Source of the DNA: Pediococcus claussenii ATCC BAA-344
Lineage (GTDB): Bacteria > Bacillota > Bacilli > Lactobacillales > Lactobacillaceae
Length of the DNA: 36,338 bases
Direction: 5' to 3'
Assembly: GCF_000237995.1 (NCBI RefSeq)
Contig: NC_016608.1
Span: 1 to 36,338 of the forward strand
Shown: positions 23,486 through 32,484 of the stretch, in pieces
How the letters are laid out: the number at the start of each line of letters is the position of its first letter
How positions within the stretch are numbered: the stretch's first letter is position 1
The notes under the pieces: generated by a model
Seen by the model: only the letters and a program-made list of their open reading frames with translations
What the model was told of the DNA's origin: nothing
Database searches by the model: none
Position numbers and translations under genes: made by a program

Positions 23486-23487
23486 CA

Positions 23488-24783
23488 ATGGAAGTATTTT
23501 TGGCTATTTCCATTTTTTTGCTTACCTTAATTTTAGTCATTTGGCAACCTCGTGGCCTATCTATTGGTTGGTCTGCTGCTGGTGGTGCAGTTTTAGCACT
23601 GGTTTTTGGCGTAGTTTCTTTTAATGACGTTGGAACGGTAACGGTAATTGTATGGAATGCTACACTTTCATTTGTATCCATTATATTGATCTCGTTGATT
23701 CTCGATCAAATTGGATTCTTTGAATGGGCAGCTTTACATATGGCACAATTAGCTCGTGGTAACGGCGTTATGATGTTTATCCTAATTGCTGTTCTAGGTA
23801 CTGTTGTAGCAGCTTTATTTGCTAATGATGGTGCTGCGCTTATCCTGACTCCTATTGTTTTATCGATGGTTAGAGCTTTAAAGTTTGACGATAAAAAAAT
23901 CTTTCCATTCATCATTGCTAGTGGGTTTATTGCTGATGCAACTTCATTGCCTTTAGTTGTCAGCAATCTTGTGAATATTGTCTCAGCAGATTTCTTCGGT
24001 TTTACATTCTCAGAATATGCATTACGCATGTGGATTCCTGATTTATTTTCACTTGGTATTAGCATTCTAATTCTTTATTTATATTTCCGAAAAGCTATTC
24101 CTAAAGAGTTTGATGGCAGTCATCTTGGCTCACCAAAAGATGCCATTAAAGATTTACGATTATTTTATTTATCTTGGGTAGTTCTAACAGCACTGCTCAT
24201 TGGCTACTTCTTAAGTAGTTTTATCAAGGCACCAGTTTCATTAATAGCTTTACCAATTGCTGCTATATTCCTATTACTTGCTAGAAAAAGCCCGAAAGTT
24301 GATGTATTGGCTACTATTAAGAGCGCTCCATGGAGTATCGTTGCATTTTCAATCGGAATGTACGTAGTTGTTTATGGTCTACAAAATGCTGGTTTAACAG
24401 ATATGTTAGCTATCTTAATTAAGCAGATTTCTAATTGGGGACGTTTAGGTGCCACACTAGGAATGGGTTATTTAGCTGCATTCTTGTCCTCGATGATGAA
24501 TAATATGCCAACGGTTATGATTAATGCTTTGGCTATTCGGGCTAGTCATGTTACCGGGGTATTACATCAGAGTTTAGTTTTAGCAAATGTAGTTGGCTCC
24601 GATCTCGGTCCAAAAATTACACCAATTGGGTCACTAGCAACATTAGTTTGGTTACATGTGTTAAGCCAAAAAGGTATAAAAATTAAATGGGGAACTTACT
24701 TTAAAATAGGTATTACAGTCACCATTCCAGTTTTATTTGTGACTTTAATTGGACTATATGTGTCATTGTCAATTTTTCATTAA
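23488..24783 (+). CDS. arsB: Arsenite efflux permease ArsB
   Basis: Four-hundred-and-thirty-one-residue membrane transporter, nearly the length of E. coli ArsB (429). About twelve hydrophobic segments are visible. Recognisable motifs are [20 protein letters not shown] and [20 protein letters not shown] in the first half, and [15 protein letters not shown] and [20 protein letters not shown] in the second; these are the conserved discontinuous helices of the ArsB/NhaD superfamily. Without an arsA gene nearby it would work alone as an arsenite/proton antiporter. It is translated directly after arsR (2-bp gap). Confidence 0.92.
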   Translation: MEVFLAISIFLLTLILVIWQPRGLSIGWSAAGGAVLALVFGVVSFNDVGTVTVIVWNATLSFVSIILISLILDQIGFFEWAALHMAQLARGNGVMMFILIAVLGTVVAALFANDGAALILTPIVLSMVRALKFDDKKIFPFIIASGFIADATSLPLVVSNLVNIVSADFFGFTFSEYALRMWIPDLFSLGISILILYLYFRKAIPKEFDGSHLGSPKDAIKDLRLFYLSWVVLTALLIGYFLSSFIKAPVSLIALPIAAIFLLLARKSPKVDVLATIKSAPWSIVAFSIGMYVVVYGLQNAGLTDMLAILIKQISNWGRLGATLGMGYLAAFLSSMMNNMPTVMINALAIRASHVTGVLHQSLVLANVVGSDLGPKITPIGSLATLVWLHVLSQKGIKIKWGTYFKIGITVTIPVLFVTLIGLYVSLSIFH

Positions 24784-24810
24784 ATTTAAAAATAGTTATA
24801 ATTTTAATTG

Positions 24811-24846
24811 CTGATAATCCGTTAAATGGTTGTCAGTATTTTTTTA
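24811..24846 (+). terminator. Terminator of arsR-arsB
   Basis: CTGATAATCC (24811-24820) pairs imperfectly with GGTTGTCAG (24828-24836), followed by ATTTTTTTATT. It lies 28 bp after the arsB stop. Confidence 0.65.
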
Positions 24847-24859
24847 TTCTAACTACTTA

Positions 24860-25350
24860 ATTTATACCCTTGAATAAGATGTAGAGTGGATGATTAACTC
24901 GATTAATGGAATGCACATTCGTATTATGCTACATAAGAGAATATATTGTCCCTCGAGAAAAATGGCTCTATAATGATCGTGGTATGATGAAATGAATGGG
25001 GTTATATTCTGGCGAATCACAGTGCTTACATTGAAAACGAACAAGTACAAAGTAAGTCTGGCTGGTAGCTTTGGAAAAACTGTGAACGTTAATCTATATT
25101 CCTTGGGGAAAATGTTAACTTAGCATCTCATCTATGTGATAAAGCAAACACTGATGGATCCGCTCCAATTTTAGTAGACGAGTTCGTCAAAAAAACTCTA
25201 CAATTACATTGCCGGGCCAGAGCCTAAAAATGAACAGTTTTCAAATTGGCTAGATGAATTACCAGAAAAAATTGATGAAAAAACTTGCTATGGTGGCCAT
25301 TTTTATAGGATTAAAATCCATGATAAACTAACTGAGTTAAAGAACAATTA
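24860..25350 (+). pseudogene. Decayed unknown gene, weakly cyclase-like
   Basis: Conceptual frames give WGYILANHSAYIENEQVQSK, stop, short spacer, stop, FLGENVNLASHLCDKANTDG, SAPILVDEFVKK, then after a one-base shift KLYNYIAGPEPKNEQFSNWL, DELPEKIDEKTCYGGHFYRI and KIHDKLTELKNN before a TAA at about 25349. Two in-frame stops and one frameshift show decay. The FLGENVNLASHLCDKA segment recalls the GDxVNLAxRL motif of class III nucleotide cyclases, but this is a single motif and the catalytic start is not visible. A relic of a gene of chromosomal or phage origin is equally possible. Confidence 0.4.
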
Positions 25351-25368
25351 AATAGCAATCTTTCAAAA

Positions 25369-25396
25369 CTGTCCAATAGGGTATACTCTAGTGGCC
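25369..25396 (+). repeat. Imperfect copy of the res-like palindrome
   Basis: TGTCCAATAGGGTATACTCT (25370-25389), then AGTGG, matches the core of the palindrome at 26576-26607 with a few changes and a shorter left arm. The two copies are in direct orientation, about 1.2 kb apart, and bracket a resolvase gene. Confidence 0.4.
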
Positions 25397-25481
25397 GTTT
25401 TTAATTTCGTGATGTAACTAGATTTATAGATGTTCATTAGGAGTTTCCAAATTAGACCCTGTAACAGGAATAATAGAGAAT

Positions 25482-25521
25482 GGCAGCGACACAACTTAAT
25501 AATTGTGGCCTGCTTTTTTTT
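25482..25521 (+). terminator. Strong terminator in decayed DNA
   Basis: GCAG-N3-CACAA (25483-25494) pairs with TTGTG-N2-CTGC (25503-25513), followed by eight T. No intact gene now precedes it, so it is probably a remnant of the decayed region. Confidence 0.7.
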
Positions 25522-25814
25522 AATCTATAGCTGAAAGTGGCAAAACATCATAATGTATGCTTATAAGCCATTTATTAATGTGAGTAACGAAATTAGTAGC
25601 CGTAAGCTATTAACGAAAAGCTTCGTTAACTCATTTTTTAGGCTAATTGAACGCAAAATAAGTAACCTAAATATTAATCGCATTAGTATCTCTAAACTGA
25701 AGTCCTACTCGTGATATGAAAATCCTACGTAGATCAAACAATCCCTCAGACCTCACTCAAATAATCGTCCGTTAAAAATAACGAACGTGTGCTCAGATGA
25801 CGCTTATTTAACAG
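25522..25814. other. Non-coding stretch with palindromes
   Basis: No gene seen. TTAACGAA-N4-TTCGTTAA (25610-25629) is a perfect palindrome followed by ATTTTTTAG and may be a terminator. CGTCCGTTA / TAACGAACG (25768-25791) is an imperfect inverted repeat just before the 3' end of the resolvase gene. Confidence 0.5.
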
Positions 25815-26432
25815 CTATACCAACCGATTTTTAATATTAATTACTGTCTGCACCGATACACCGGTTTCAGCTGCAATTGCACGATAGCTAATTGGGGCAC
25901 CGGTTGCTTTGTTTCTTAATTGATCGACGATACGGCGGTAGATAAACCGTTTTTGTGGGTTAGGTGCGTCTGCGGCGTAAGCGGGCCGCGTCCCTCGATA
26001 TTTCCCATTAGCTTTGGCGATTTCAATTCCTTGACGCTGGCGCTCACGAATTTTCTTCCGTTCCGTTTGGGCCATATAAGCTAGCAGTTCGGTTAACAGG
26101 TCAAACATAAATTTATCCATATCTGAATCGCCAGTGCGCATAGAAAGAAATGGCGCATCTAAGACTTCCATCTTAACTTGTTTGTCCCTGATCTGCTTGA
26201 TGATATCACTGGCATCATCATAGTTACGACTCAAACGATCCAAGGACGCAATGACCAGCGTATCGCCCTGTCGAACATACGCAATGGCCGCCTGCAATTC
26301 TGGTCGATTCTCAGTTGATTTTCCCGATTGCTTTTCTTCGAATATTTTTTCACACTCAGCTTTTTTAAGTGCTTTGATTTGACGTGCTAAATTCTGATCA
26401 GTTGAACTAACTCGGGCATACCCAATTTTCAT
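25815..26432 (-). CDS. Serine recombinase (resolvase/invertase)
   Basis: Two-hundred-and-five-residue small serine recombinase. ATG at 26432 follows AGAGGAGA. The catalytic serine lies in IGYARVSSTDQNLARQIKAL (Ser9). Other family motifs are TLVIASLDRLSRNYDDASDI and LLAYMAQTERKKIRERQRQG, then a C-terminal helix-turn-helix (ISYRAIAAETGVSVQTVINI). It probably resolves plasmid multimers or once belonged to a transposon. Upstream (26479-26607) are candidate recombination sites. It differs clearly from the resolvase at 34130. Confidence 0.9.
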   Translation of the reverse strand: MKIGYARVSSTDQNLARQIKALKKAECEKIFEEKQSGKSTENRPELQAAIAYVRQGDTLVIASLDRLSRNYDDASDIIKQIRDKQVKMEVLDAPFLSMRTGDSDMDKFMFDLLTELLAYMAQTERKKIRERQRQGIEIAKANGKYRGTRPAYAADAPNPQKRFIYRRIVDQLRNKATGAPISYRAIAAETGVSVQTVINIKNRLV

Positions 26433-26478
26433 CACGACTTCTCCTCTCGGAATTTGACCCTACATTATCGGTAACAGA

Positions 26479-26607
26479 TTAGACACTCAAATTAGACATT
26501 TTTAACAGATTCAAGAATCGCTTACCGTGCCCGATAGAATCTCAGTTTTTTCCTATATTCTTAGTATAACGTTTATTGTCCATTTAGGGTACACTCTAAA
26601 TGGACAA
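26479..26607 (-). promoter_or_regulatory. Candidate res site of the serine resolvase
   Basis: A perfect palindrome with 12-bp arms, TTGTCCATTTAG (26576-26587) and CTAAATGGACAA (26596-26607), and an 8-bp centre looks like a crossover subsite. The half-site TGTCYA recurs as TTAGACA (TGTCTAA in reverse) at 26479-26485 and 26492-26498, nearer to the gene. Known res sites lie just upstream of resolvase genes and are made of such subsites. Confidence 0.5.
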
Positions 26608-26636
26608 CTTTATCCGGATTAATTTTACAATCTACC

Positions 26637-26951
26637 ATATAACCAATTATAAATAGATTTAGTGGCTAGTTTAAGCTCATGCGCAATCACTTCTGGTGAC
26701 CAGCTTAGACGTAAATGGTTTAGAATGGTTTGCTTTAATTTGGCATTCAGTTTAGTTTTTCGGCCACAATGCGCCCGTTTATATTCAGCGTTGGCCTGTG
26801 CTAATTCAGCTTGATAAGGTTGACAACGAGATAATTCATAAGAAATCGTAGACGGAGATCGTTTTAACCGCTCAGCCATTTGGATATTGGTCAGTCCTAG
26901 CTCACAAAAGGTTTCAATTTTAATTCGTTCAGAATAGGTTATACTAGACAA
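26637..26951 (-). pseudogene. Truncated IS30-family transposase
   Basis: The N-terminal ~105 residues of an IS30 transposase: SSITYSERIKIETFCELGLT with the helix-turn-helix NIQMAERLKRSPSTISYELS, then SPEVIAHELKLATKSIYNWL. The frame runs out into an IS-end sequence at 26636 and stops three codons later. A complete IS30 transposase has about 310-320 residues, so the DDE catalytic domain is lost. Confidence 0.88.
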
Positions 26952-27050
26952 AAGATCAGCTCCTAAAAAATGGGTTTGTGGTAAACACCATTTTAAAGGA
27001 AGCTGATCTTTTTTGTCCGAACAGCGTTCGGATTAATTTTACAATCTACC
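26637..27050 (-). mobile_element. IS30-family element, left-end fragment
   Basis: On the minus strand the element begins at 27050 with GGTAGATTGTAAAATTAATC, followed by a small palindrome (TCCGAAC/GTTCGGA, 27016-27032) and the transposase start. At 26636 a second copy of the same 22-bp end begins in the same direction and replaces the rest of the transposase. The fragment is therefore bounded by two end sequences in direct orientation. It lies 26 bp after the adhesin stop codon. Confidence 0.8.
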
Positions 27051-27076
27051 TCACTACAGATATATTTATTTAATGG

Positions 27077-30000
27077 TTAATCGTTACGACGTTTCTTGAT
27101 ACCAAGAAAACCGAGTAAGCCACCAAACATTGCCAATAAAATACCAGCAAATGACATTGTCTGACTTTGACTATTGTTTTCACCAGTTTGAGGTAGTTTT
27201 GGTGAGGAAACAACGCCATTGTTAACTTTCGATCCCGTATTAGTCGACGTATTGATTACGCCATTGTTAGTAGTGTTACTTGGTTGGGAAGGATTTCCTG
27301 GTTGGTTAGAACTAGAATTTCCTGTATCCGTACCATTACCTGGTTTCCCAGATGGATTGGACCCAGTGCTGCCATTGTTATCCGTTACAGGGTTCTTCGT
27401 GTAAACGTAGGTAACGGTCTGATCTTGATCCGTAAAGCTCCCCGTTGGGTTGCCTTGGACTTCCTTGAAGGTGTAGCCTGGCACGTCCTTTTGGGTGGTT
27501 GAGTATGGATCACCAACATTACCAGAGGAAACGACGTTGTCGGCAATTGGATTGCCATTTTCATCAACATACTTCGCCGTGACGTTACCACCAGCTACTG
27601 GATCTTTGGTGTAAACGTAGGTAACGGTCTGATCTTGATCCGTAAAGCTCCCCGTTGGGTTGCCTTGGACTTCCTTGAAGGTGTAGCCTGGCACGTCCTT
27701 TTGGGTGGTTGAGTATGGATCACCAACATTACCAGAGGAAACGACGTTGTCGGCAATTGGATTGCCATTTTCATCAACATACTTCGCCGTGACGTTACCA
27801 CCAGCTACTGGATCTTTGGTGTAAACGTAGGTAACGGTCTGATCTTGATCCGTAAAGCTCCCCGTTGGGTTGCCTTGGACTTCCTTGAAGGTGTAGCCTG
27901 GCACGTCCTTTTGGGTGGTTGAGTATGGATCACCAACATTACCAGAGGAAACGACGTTGTCGGCAATTGGATTGCCATTTTCATCAACATACTTCGCCGT
28001 GACGTTACCACCAGCTACTGGATCTTTGGTGTAAACGTAGGTAACGGTCTGATCTTGATCCGTAAAGCTCCCCGTTGGGTTGCCTTGGACTTCCTTGAAG
28101 GTGTAGCCTGGCACGTCCTTTTGGGTGGTTGAGTATGGATCACCAACATTACCAGAGGAAACGACATTGTCGGCAATTGGATTGCCATTTTCATCAACAT
28201 ACTTCGCCGTGACGTTACCACCAGCTACTGGATCTTTGGTGTAAACGTAGGTAACGGTCTGATCTTGATCCGTAAAGCTCCCCGTTGGGTTGCCTTGGAC
28301 TTCCTTGAAGGTGTAGCCTGGCACGTCCTTTTGGGTGGTTGAGTATGGATCACCAACATTACCAGAGGAAACGACATTGTCGGCAATTGGATTGCCATTT
28401 TCATCAACATACTTCGCCGTGACGTTACCACCAGCTACTGGATCTTTGGTGTAAACGTAGGTAACGGTCTGATCTTGATCCGTAAAGCTCCCCGTTGGGT
28501 TGCCTTGGACTTCCTTGAAGGTGTAGCCTGGCACGTCCTTTTGGGTGGTTGAGTATGGATCACCAACATTACCAGAGGAAACGACGTTGTCGGCAATTGG
28601 ATTGCCATTTTCATCAACATACTTCGCCGTGACGTTACCACCAGCTACTGGATCTTTGGTGTAAACGTAGGTAACGGTCTGATCTTGATCCGTAAAGCTC
28701 CCCGTTGGGTTGCCTTGGACTTCCTTGAAGGTGTAGCCTGGCACGTCCTTTTGGGTGGTTGAGTATGGATCACCAACATTACCAGAGGAAACGACGTTGT
28801 CGGCAATTGGATTGCCATTTTCATCAACATACTTCGCCGTGACGTTACCACCAGCTACTGGATCTTTGGTGTAAACGTAGGTAACGGTCTGATCTTGATC
28901 CGTAAAGCTCCCCGTTGGGTTGCCTTGGACTTCCTTGAAGGTGTAGCCTGGCACGTCCTTTTGGGTGGTTGAGTATGGATCACCAACATTACCAGAGGAA
29001 ACGACGTTGTCGGCAATTGGATTGCCATTTTCATCAACATACTTCGCCGTGACGTTACCACCAGCTACTGGATCTTTGGTGTAAACGTAGGTAACGGTCT
29101 GATCTTGATCCGTAAAGCTCCCCGTTGGGTTGCCTTGGACTTCCTTGAAGGTGTAGCCTGGCACGTCCTTTTGGGTGGTTGAGTATGGATCACCAACATT
29201 ACCAGAGGAAACGACGTTGTCGGCAATTGGATTGCCATTTTCATCAACATACTTCGCCGTGACGTTACCACCAGCTACTGGATCTTTGGTGTAAACGTAG
29301 GTAACGGTCTGATCTTGATCCGTAAAGCTCCCCGTTGGGTTGCCTTGGACTTCCTTGAAGGTGTAGCCTGGCACGTCCTTTTGGGTGGTTGAGTATGGAT
29401 CACCAACATTACCAGAGGAAACGACGTTGTCGGCAATTGGATTGCCATTTTCATCAACATACTTCGCCGTGACGTTACCACCAGCTACAGGGTTCTTGGT
29501 GTAAACGTAGGTAACTGTTCCGTTATCTCCTGCTTGCGTTAACGTTCCCGAGGCTGATAAACTACCATCTCCCATTTTAATAAATGTGTAACCAGGAATG
29601 TCTAATTGCGTAGTACTGTAAGTACCATTAACCGCTGCCCCATTGGGATATGAAACTTCGCTTTGCCCTATCTGATTGCCATCGGTATCAACATACTTAA
29701 CGTTAACCGTTGCTGCTTGGGTGAATTCAAAACTGGTAAGCTTAAATTGTTGTAAGTTTTTAGCACCACCAGTCGAGGCACTCACAATGAACGCTACTGC
29801 TTGATATGAATCGGCAACCTGTTGAGACCACGTCAAAACGGTTCCGTCAGTTTGCTTATAGGACACCGTGACAGTTCTAGTAGTCCCATCATAGTGGACA
29901 GTGAAATCATGGAACTGTCCATCCACATCTGATGTGCTTAAAGCTTGTGCTGAACCGGCAACATCTTTTGCCCACCATCTCTGAACAGAAGTTCCATCTT

Positions 30001-31204
30001 GTGATTTAATTTGTTCATCACTAGTTGTAACAAATGTTCCATATGGTGCACTCATTGAATCGTCGTTCCAGCCAAAGTCATTAGAATTAGTGGGATCAAT
30101 TTGGCTTCCATCTTTATCGGAACTTGGAGCCCTATAACCATTACCCCAAGTATCTAGCTTAAAACCTAAGGCATCCAAAAGTCCCCCAATACCCAGGTTC
30201 CCACCAGAGTTCCCTAGGTCAGTAGTATTCCCATCATGGAAAGCAAAACTAATTCCGTCAGCACCATTTGGGTCGGAACCTAAATTAACCTGACCAGTTA
30301 AAGTAAAACTACTGTTAGTGTCAATTTTAGATTTTAGTGCAAAATTACCAACCTGATTGTTATCGTCCGGTGTAATAGTCACAATTCCTGTACTTTGATC
30401 ATATGTTGCAGAACCATTCAGACTAAAATACTGTAAGAAGTTATCTTTAGTGACCTCAGTACTAGCAGTTCCCGTAGTTGCATCTAGCTTATTAATGATG
30501 TCCTTATACGAAACCTGCACTGCTTGCCGCGTAGTATCGGTTGAAGAAGCCGGGTTCTTCGTGTCACTAGTGCTGCTTGCTGCTGTTGCAGCAGTTGATG
30601 GCGCTGCACTCTTCGTATCACTGGCACTGCTTGCTGCAGTAGCTGATGATGGGGCCACACTCTTCGTATCACTGGAGCTACTTGCTGCTGTAGTGGCTGA
30701 TGATGGGGCCACACTCTTCGTGTCACTGGAGCTACTTGCTGCTGTTGCAGCTGTTGATGAAGCTGCACTCTTCGTGTCACTGGCACTGCTTGTTGCTGTT
30801 GCAGCTGTTGATGAAGCTGCACTCTTCGTGTCACTGGCACTGCTTGTTGCTGTTGCAGCTGTTGATGGCGCTGCACTCTTCGTGTCACTAGTGCTGCTTG
30901 TTGCTGTTGCAGCTGTTGATGGCGCTGCACTCTTCGTGTCACTAGTGCTGCTTGTTGCTGTTGCAGCTGTTGATGGCGCTGCACTCTTCGTGTCACTAGT
31001 GCTGCTTGTTGCTGTTGCAGCTGTTGATGGCGCTGCACTCTTCGTATCACTGGCACTACTTGCGGTAGTGGTAGCGGCAGTATCAGCGTGAACCTCTACC
31101 GTTGATACCCCACCGGCGACAAGAAAAGAAAATGTCGCAATTGCGGCAAAAACAAATTTTTTGCCGTCTTTATACATCTTATAATGTAATTTTCTTTCTC
31201 CCAT
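27077..31204 (-). CDS. LPxTG-anchored mucus-binding adhesin with lectin domain
   Basis: Cell-wall adhesin of 1375 residues. Residues 1-41 are a signal of the KxYKxGKxW type (KMYKDGKKFVFAAIATFSFL, cleavage near VHADT). Residues ~42-225 are an Ala/Ser/Thr-rich repeat region, likely a glycosylated stalk. Residues ~235-500 form an L-type lectin-like domain (GADGISFAFHDGNTTDLGNS, GGLLDALGFKLDTWGNGY). A divergent MucBP domain (VNVKYVDTDGNQIGQSEV) follows, then ten almost identical 70-residue MucBP repeats (about 569-1268; VTAKYVDENGNPIADNVVSS, TVTYVYTKDP). The end has LPQTGENN at 1337, a membrane helix and KKRRND for sortase anchoring. It likely binds mucin or mannose-type glycans. The divergent AraC-type gene probably activates it. 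Confidence 0.92.
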   Translation of the reverse strand: MGERKLHYKMYKDGKKFVFAAIATFSFLVAGGVSTVEVHADTAATTTASSASDTKSAAPSTAATATSSTSDTKSAAPSTAATATSSTSDTKSAAPSTAATATSSTSDTKSAAPSTAATATSSASDTKSAASSTAATATSSASDTKSAASSTAATAASSSSDTKSVAPSSATTAASSSSDTKSVAPSSATAASSASDTKSAAPSTAATAASSTSDTKNPASSTDTTRQAVQVSYKDIINKLDATTGTASTEVTKDNFLQYFSLNGSATYDQSTGIVTITPDDNNQVGNFALKSKIDTNSSFTLTGQVNLGSDPNGADGISFAFHDGNTTDLGNSGGNLGIGGLLDALGFKLDTWGNGYRAPSSDKDGSQIDPTNSNDFGWNDDSMSAPYGTFVTTSDEQIKSQDGTSVQRWWAKDVAGSAQALSTSDVDGQFHDFTVHYDGTTRTVTVSYKQTDGTVLTWSQQVADSYQAVAFIVSASTGGAKNLQQFKLTSFEFTQAATVNVKYVDTDGNQIGQSEVSYPNGAAVNGTYSTTQLDIPGYTFIKMGDGSLSASGTLTQAGDNGTVTYVYTKNPVAGGNVTAKYVDENGNPIADNVVSSGNVGDPYSTTQKDVPGYTFKEVQGNPTGSFTDQDQTVTYVYTKDPVAGGNVTAKYVDENGNPIADNVVSSGNVGDPYSTTQKDVPGYTFKEVQGNPTGSFTDQDQTVTYVYTKDPVAGGNVTAKYVDENGNPIADNVVSSGNVGDPYSTTQKDVPGYTFKEVQGNPTGSFTDQDQTVTYVYTKDPVAGGNVTAKYVDENGNPIADNVVSSGNVGDPYSTTQKDVPGYTFKEVQGNPTGSFTDQDQTVTYVYTKDPVAGGNVTAKYVDENGNPIADNVVSSGNVGDPYSTTQKDVPGYTFKEVQGNPTGSFTDQDQTVTYVYTKDPVAGGNVTAKYVDENGNPIADNVVSSGNVGDPYSTTQKDVPGYTFKEVQGNPTGSFTDQDQTVTYVYTKDPVAGGNVTAKYVDENGNPIADNVVSSGNVGDPYSTTQKDVPGYTFKEVQGNPTGSFTDQDQTVTYVYTKDPVAGGNVTAKYVDENGNPIADNVVSSGNVGDPYSTTQKDVPGYTFKEVQGNPTGSFTDQDQTVTYVYTKDPVAGGNVTAKYVDENGNPIADNVVSSGNVGDPYSTTQKDVPGYTFKEVQGNPTGSFTDQDQTVTYVYTKDPVAGGNVTAKYVDENGNPIADNVVSSGNVGDPYSTTQKDVPGYTFKEVQGNPTGSFTDQDQTVTYVYTKNPVTDNNGSTGSNPSGKPGNGTDTGNSSSNQPGNPSQPSNTTNNGVINTSTNTGSKVNNGVVSSPKLPQTGENNSQSQTMSFAGILLAMFGGLLGFLGIKKRRND
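27401..29500 (-). repeat. Ten tandem 210-bp MucBP-coding repeats
   Basis: The unit begins every 210 bp (27401, 27611, 27821 and so on to 29291). Copies are identical except for a silent G/A difference at 28166 and 28376, shared by two adjacent units, and small changes at the outer borders. A more divergent unit lies beyond 29500. Near-identity implies recent amplification or ongoing homogenisation. Confidence 0.95.
30545..31070 (-). repeat. 54-bp repeats coding the Ala/Ser/Thr-rich stalk
   Basis: The 54-bp unit (SSTSDTKSAAPSTAATAT) recurs about ten times with small substitutions; for example AGCTGTTGAT occurs at 30911 and again at 30965. Two units near the middle are slightly shorter. The open frames in other phases here and in the MucBP repeats are by-products of the periodicity. 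Confidence 0.9.
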
Positions 31205-31250
31205 TTAAGACACCACTCTTCCAAAAATATATTTAACAAAACTAATTATA

Positions 31251-31256
31251 ATTATA
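31251..31256 (-). promoter_or_regulatory. Candidate -10 box of the adhesin gene, no -35
   Basis: TATAAT on the minus strand, 47 bp before the adhesin ATG. No acceptable TTGACA-like box lies 16-18 bp upstream, the usual state of activator-dependent promoters. The divergent AraC-type regulator is the obvious candidate activator. Confidence 0.5.
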
Positions 31257-31331
31257 CAATGATGAGAGCATAGATTTATACGTCTAATTCTGCAAATTAA
31301 AGCACTTTTTTGTAAATGGCCAGGAGGTACC

Positions 31332-32420
31332 ATGAATCAGTCAATTTTTCAGCTACTTGGTAATGTTGTCTCAGCAGATTTCTACCTTTATGAAGGCAAT
31401 GATATTGCTTTGATCTCTGATAACAATGCTTATAATATGAAAGCCTTAGTTCAAGAAGCACTTAAACTACGTGTTCCTAATTATCTTACTGTTATTGATT
31501 TAAACAACTTCTACGTTGTTATGATTCCTATTGATCATAATCAGACACTGACCATGATCCCACATATTAATACCACCAATATTCCAGTTGCTTATCGAGA
31601 CATCACTAAATTTATAACTAATATTCATTCGCTAAGCGCGCTAGCTTATCAGTTAATTACTCATCATAAAAATCCTCAGTGGAAAACTCACATCAAGAAA
31701 GTCCCGACAGACATTCAACGCGTTAGTTTTCCAACTAATAATGAAATCGGAACTTATTATGTAAATGAGCAGTTAATCTTTGGAGCTATTAAAGATTTTG
31801 ATTTTAACCGGTTTAACGATGCACTTAATACCCTAACTTTAACTAAGCATATGGGAGAGACCTTTGAAACAAATAATTACGTCCGTGGTGAAAAAGATAT
31901 TTTAATCCGATTTGTTGCTTTGTTAATCAACACCGTCATTAAGAGTGGCCAAGTAAAAGTAGAAGATGCGCTCAAAGTACAAGATGATATCTTAGGCACA
32001 ATTGAATTTAAAAAAGATCAACCGCCCTTCACTATTTGGATGAAGTCACTCGCAATTGAATGTTTTAAACGGTTAAATCAGATTAAATCTGAAACGACTT
32101 TATCCCTTGCTGAACAAGTTGCCTTATACATTCAAAATCACGTTAATCAAAAGTTATCATTAGCACTTCTGGCCAAAAAATTTGAATGTTCTGATAGTTC
32201 ACTAGCCCATCTATTTAAGGAAAAATACAATGTCACTGTCGGCGCATATATTAATAGCCATAAGGTTGATGCTGCTAAATATATGCTGACAAATAGTCAA
32301 ATCAGCATTTCTGAAATTGCTTATACGTTAGCATTTAACAGCCCAAATTATTTTATGAGGGTTTTTAAGAAAACTTCGGGACTGACACCCATGCGCTATA
32401 GGAAAATGCATAGCCAATGA
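31332..32420 (+). CDS. AraC-family regulator of the adjacent surface protein
   Basis: Three-hundred-and-sixty-two-residue regulator. AGGAGG (31322-31327) precedes the ATG. The C-terminal ~100 residues form the double helix-turn-helix of AraC/XylS proteins: QKLSLALLAKKFECSDSSLA, HLFKEKYNVTVGAYINSHKV, then ISISEIAYTLAFNSPNYFMR, VFKKTSGLTPMRYRKMHSQ. The N-terminal ~250 residues are of unknown fold, with few hydrophobic segments, and probably sense a signal. This size and position, divergent from a large LPxTG protein, match the AraC-type regulators found beside YSIRK or KxYKxGKxW surface antigens. It likely activates the adhesin. Confidence 0.88.
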   Translation: MNQSIFQLLGNVVSADFYLYEGNDIALISDNNAYNMKALVQEALKLRVPNYLTVIDLNNFYVVMIPIDHNQTLTMIPHINTTNIPVAYRDITKFITNIHSLSALAYQLITHHKNPQWKTHIKKVPTDIQRVSFPTNNEIGTYYVNEQLIFGAIKDFDFNRFNDALNTLTLTKHMGETFETNNYVRGEKDILIRFVALLINTVIKSGQVKVEDALKVQDDILGTIEFKKDQPPFTIWMKSLAIECFKRLNQIKSETTLSLAEQVALYIQNHVNQKLSLALLAKKFECSDSSLAHLFKEKYNVTVGAYINSHKVDAAKYMLTNSQISISEIAYTLAFNSPNYFMRVFKKTSGLTPMRYRKMHSQ

Positions 32421-32484
32421 TGTCAGCTTGTGTACCCAAAGCGCAATCCTATAAAAATATATGAGCACCACTGACTAACTGTTA

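Noticed and set aside
27385-29481. Ten open frames of 68 codons in another phase of the MucBP repeats
   Set aside because: They are shadows of the 210-bp periodicity; they have no ribosome-binding sites of their own and lie inside the clear adhesin frame.
27401-31070. Possible CRISPR array because of regular repeats
   Set aside because: The 210-bp and 54-bp units are contiguous and coding, with no unique spacers and no cas genes.
30450-31091. Long opposite-strand frame (213 codons) and a 190-codon frame in another phase within the stalk repeats
   Set aside because: Low-complexity by-products of the 54-bp repeats; the adhesin frame has the signal, domains and anchor.
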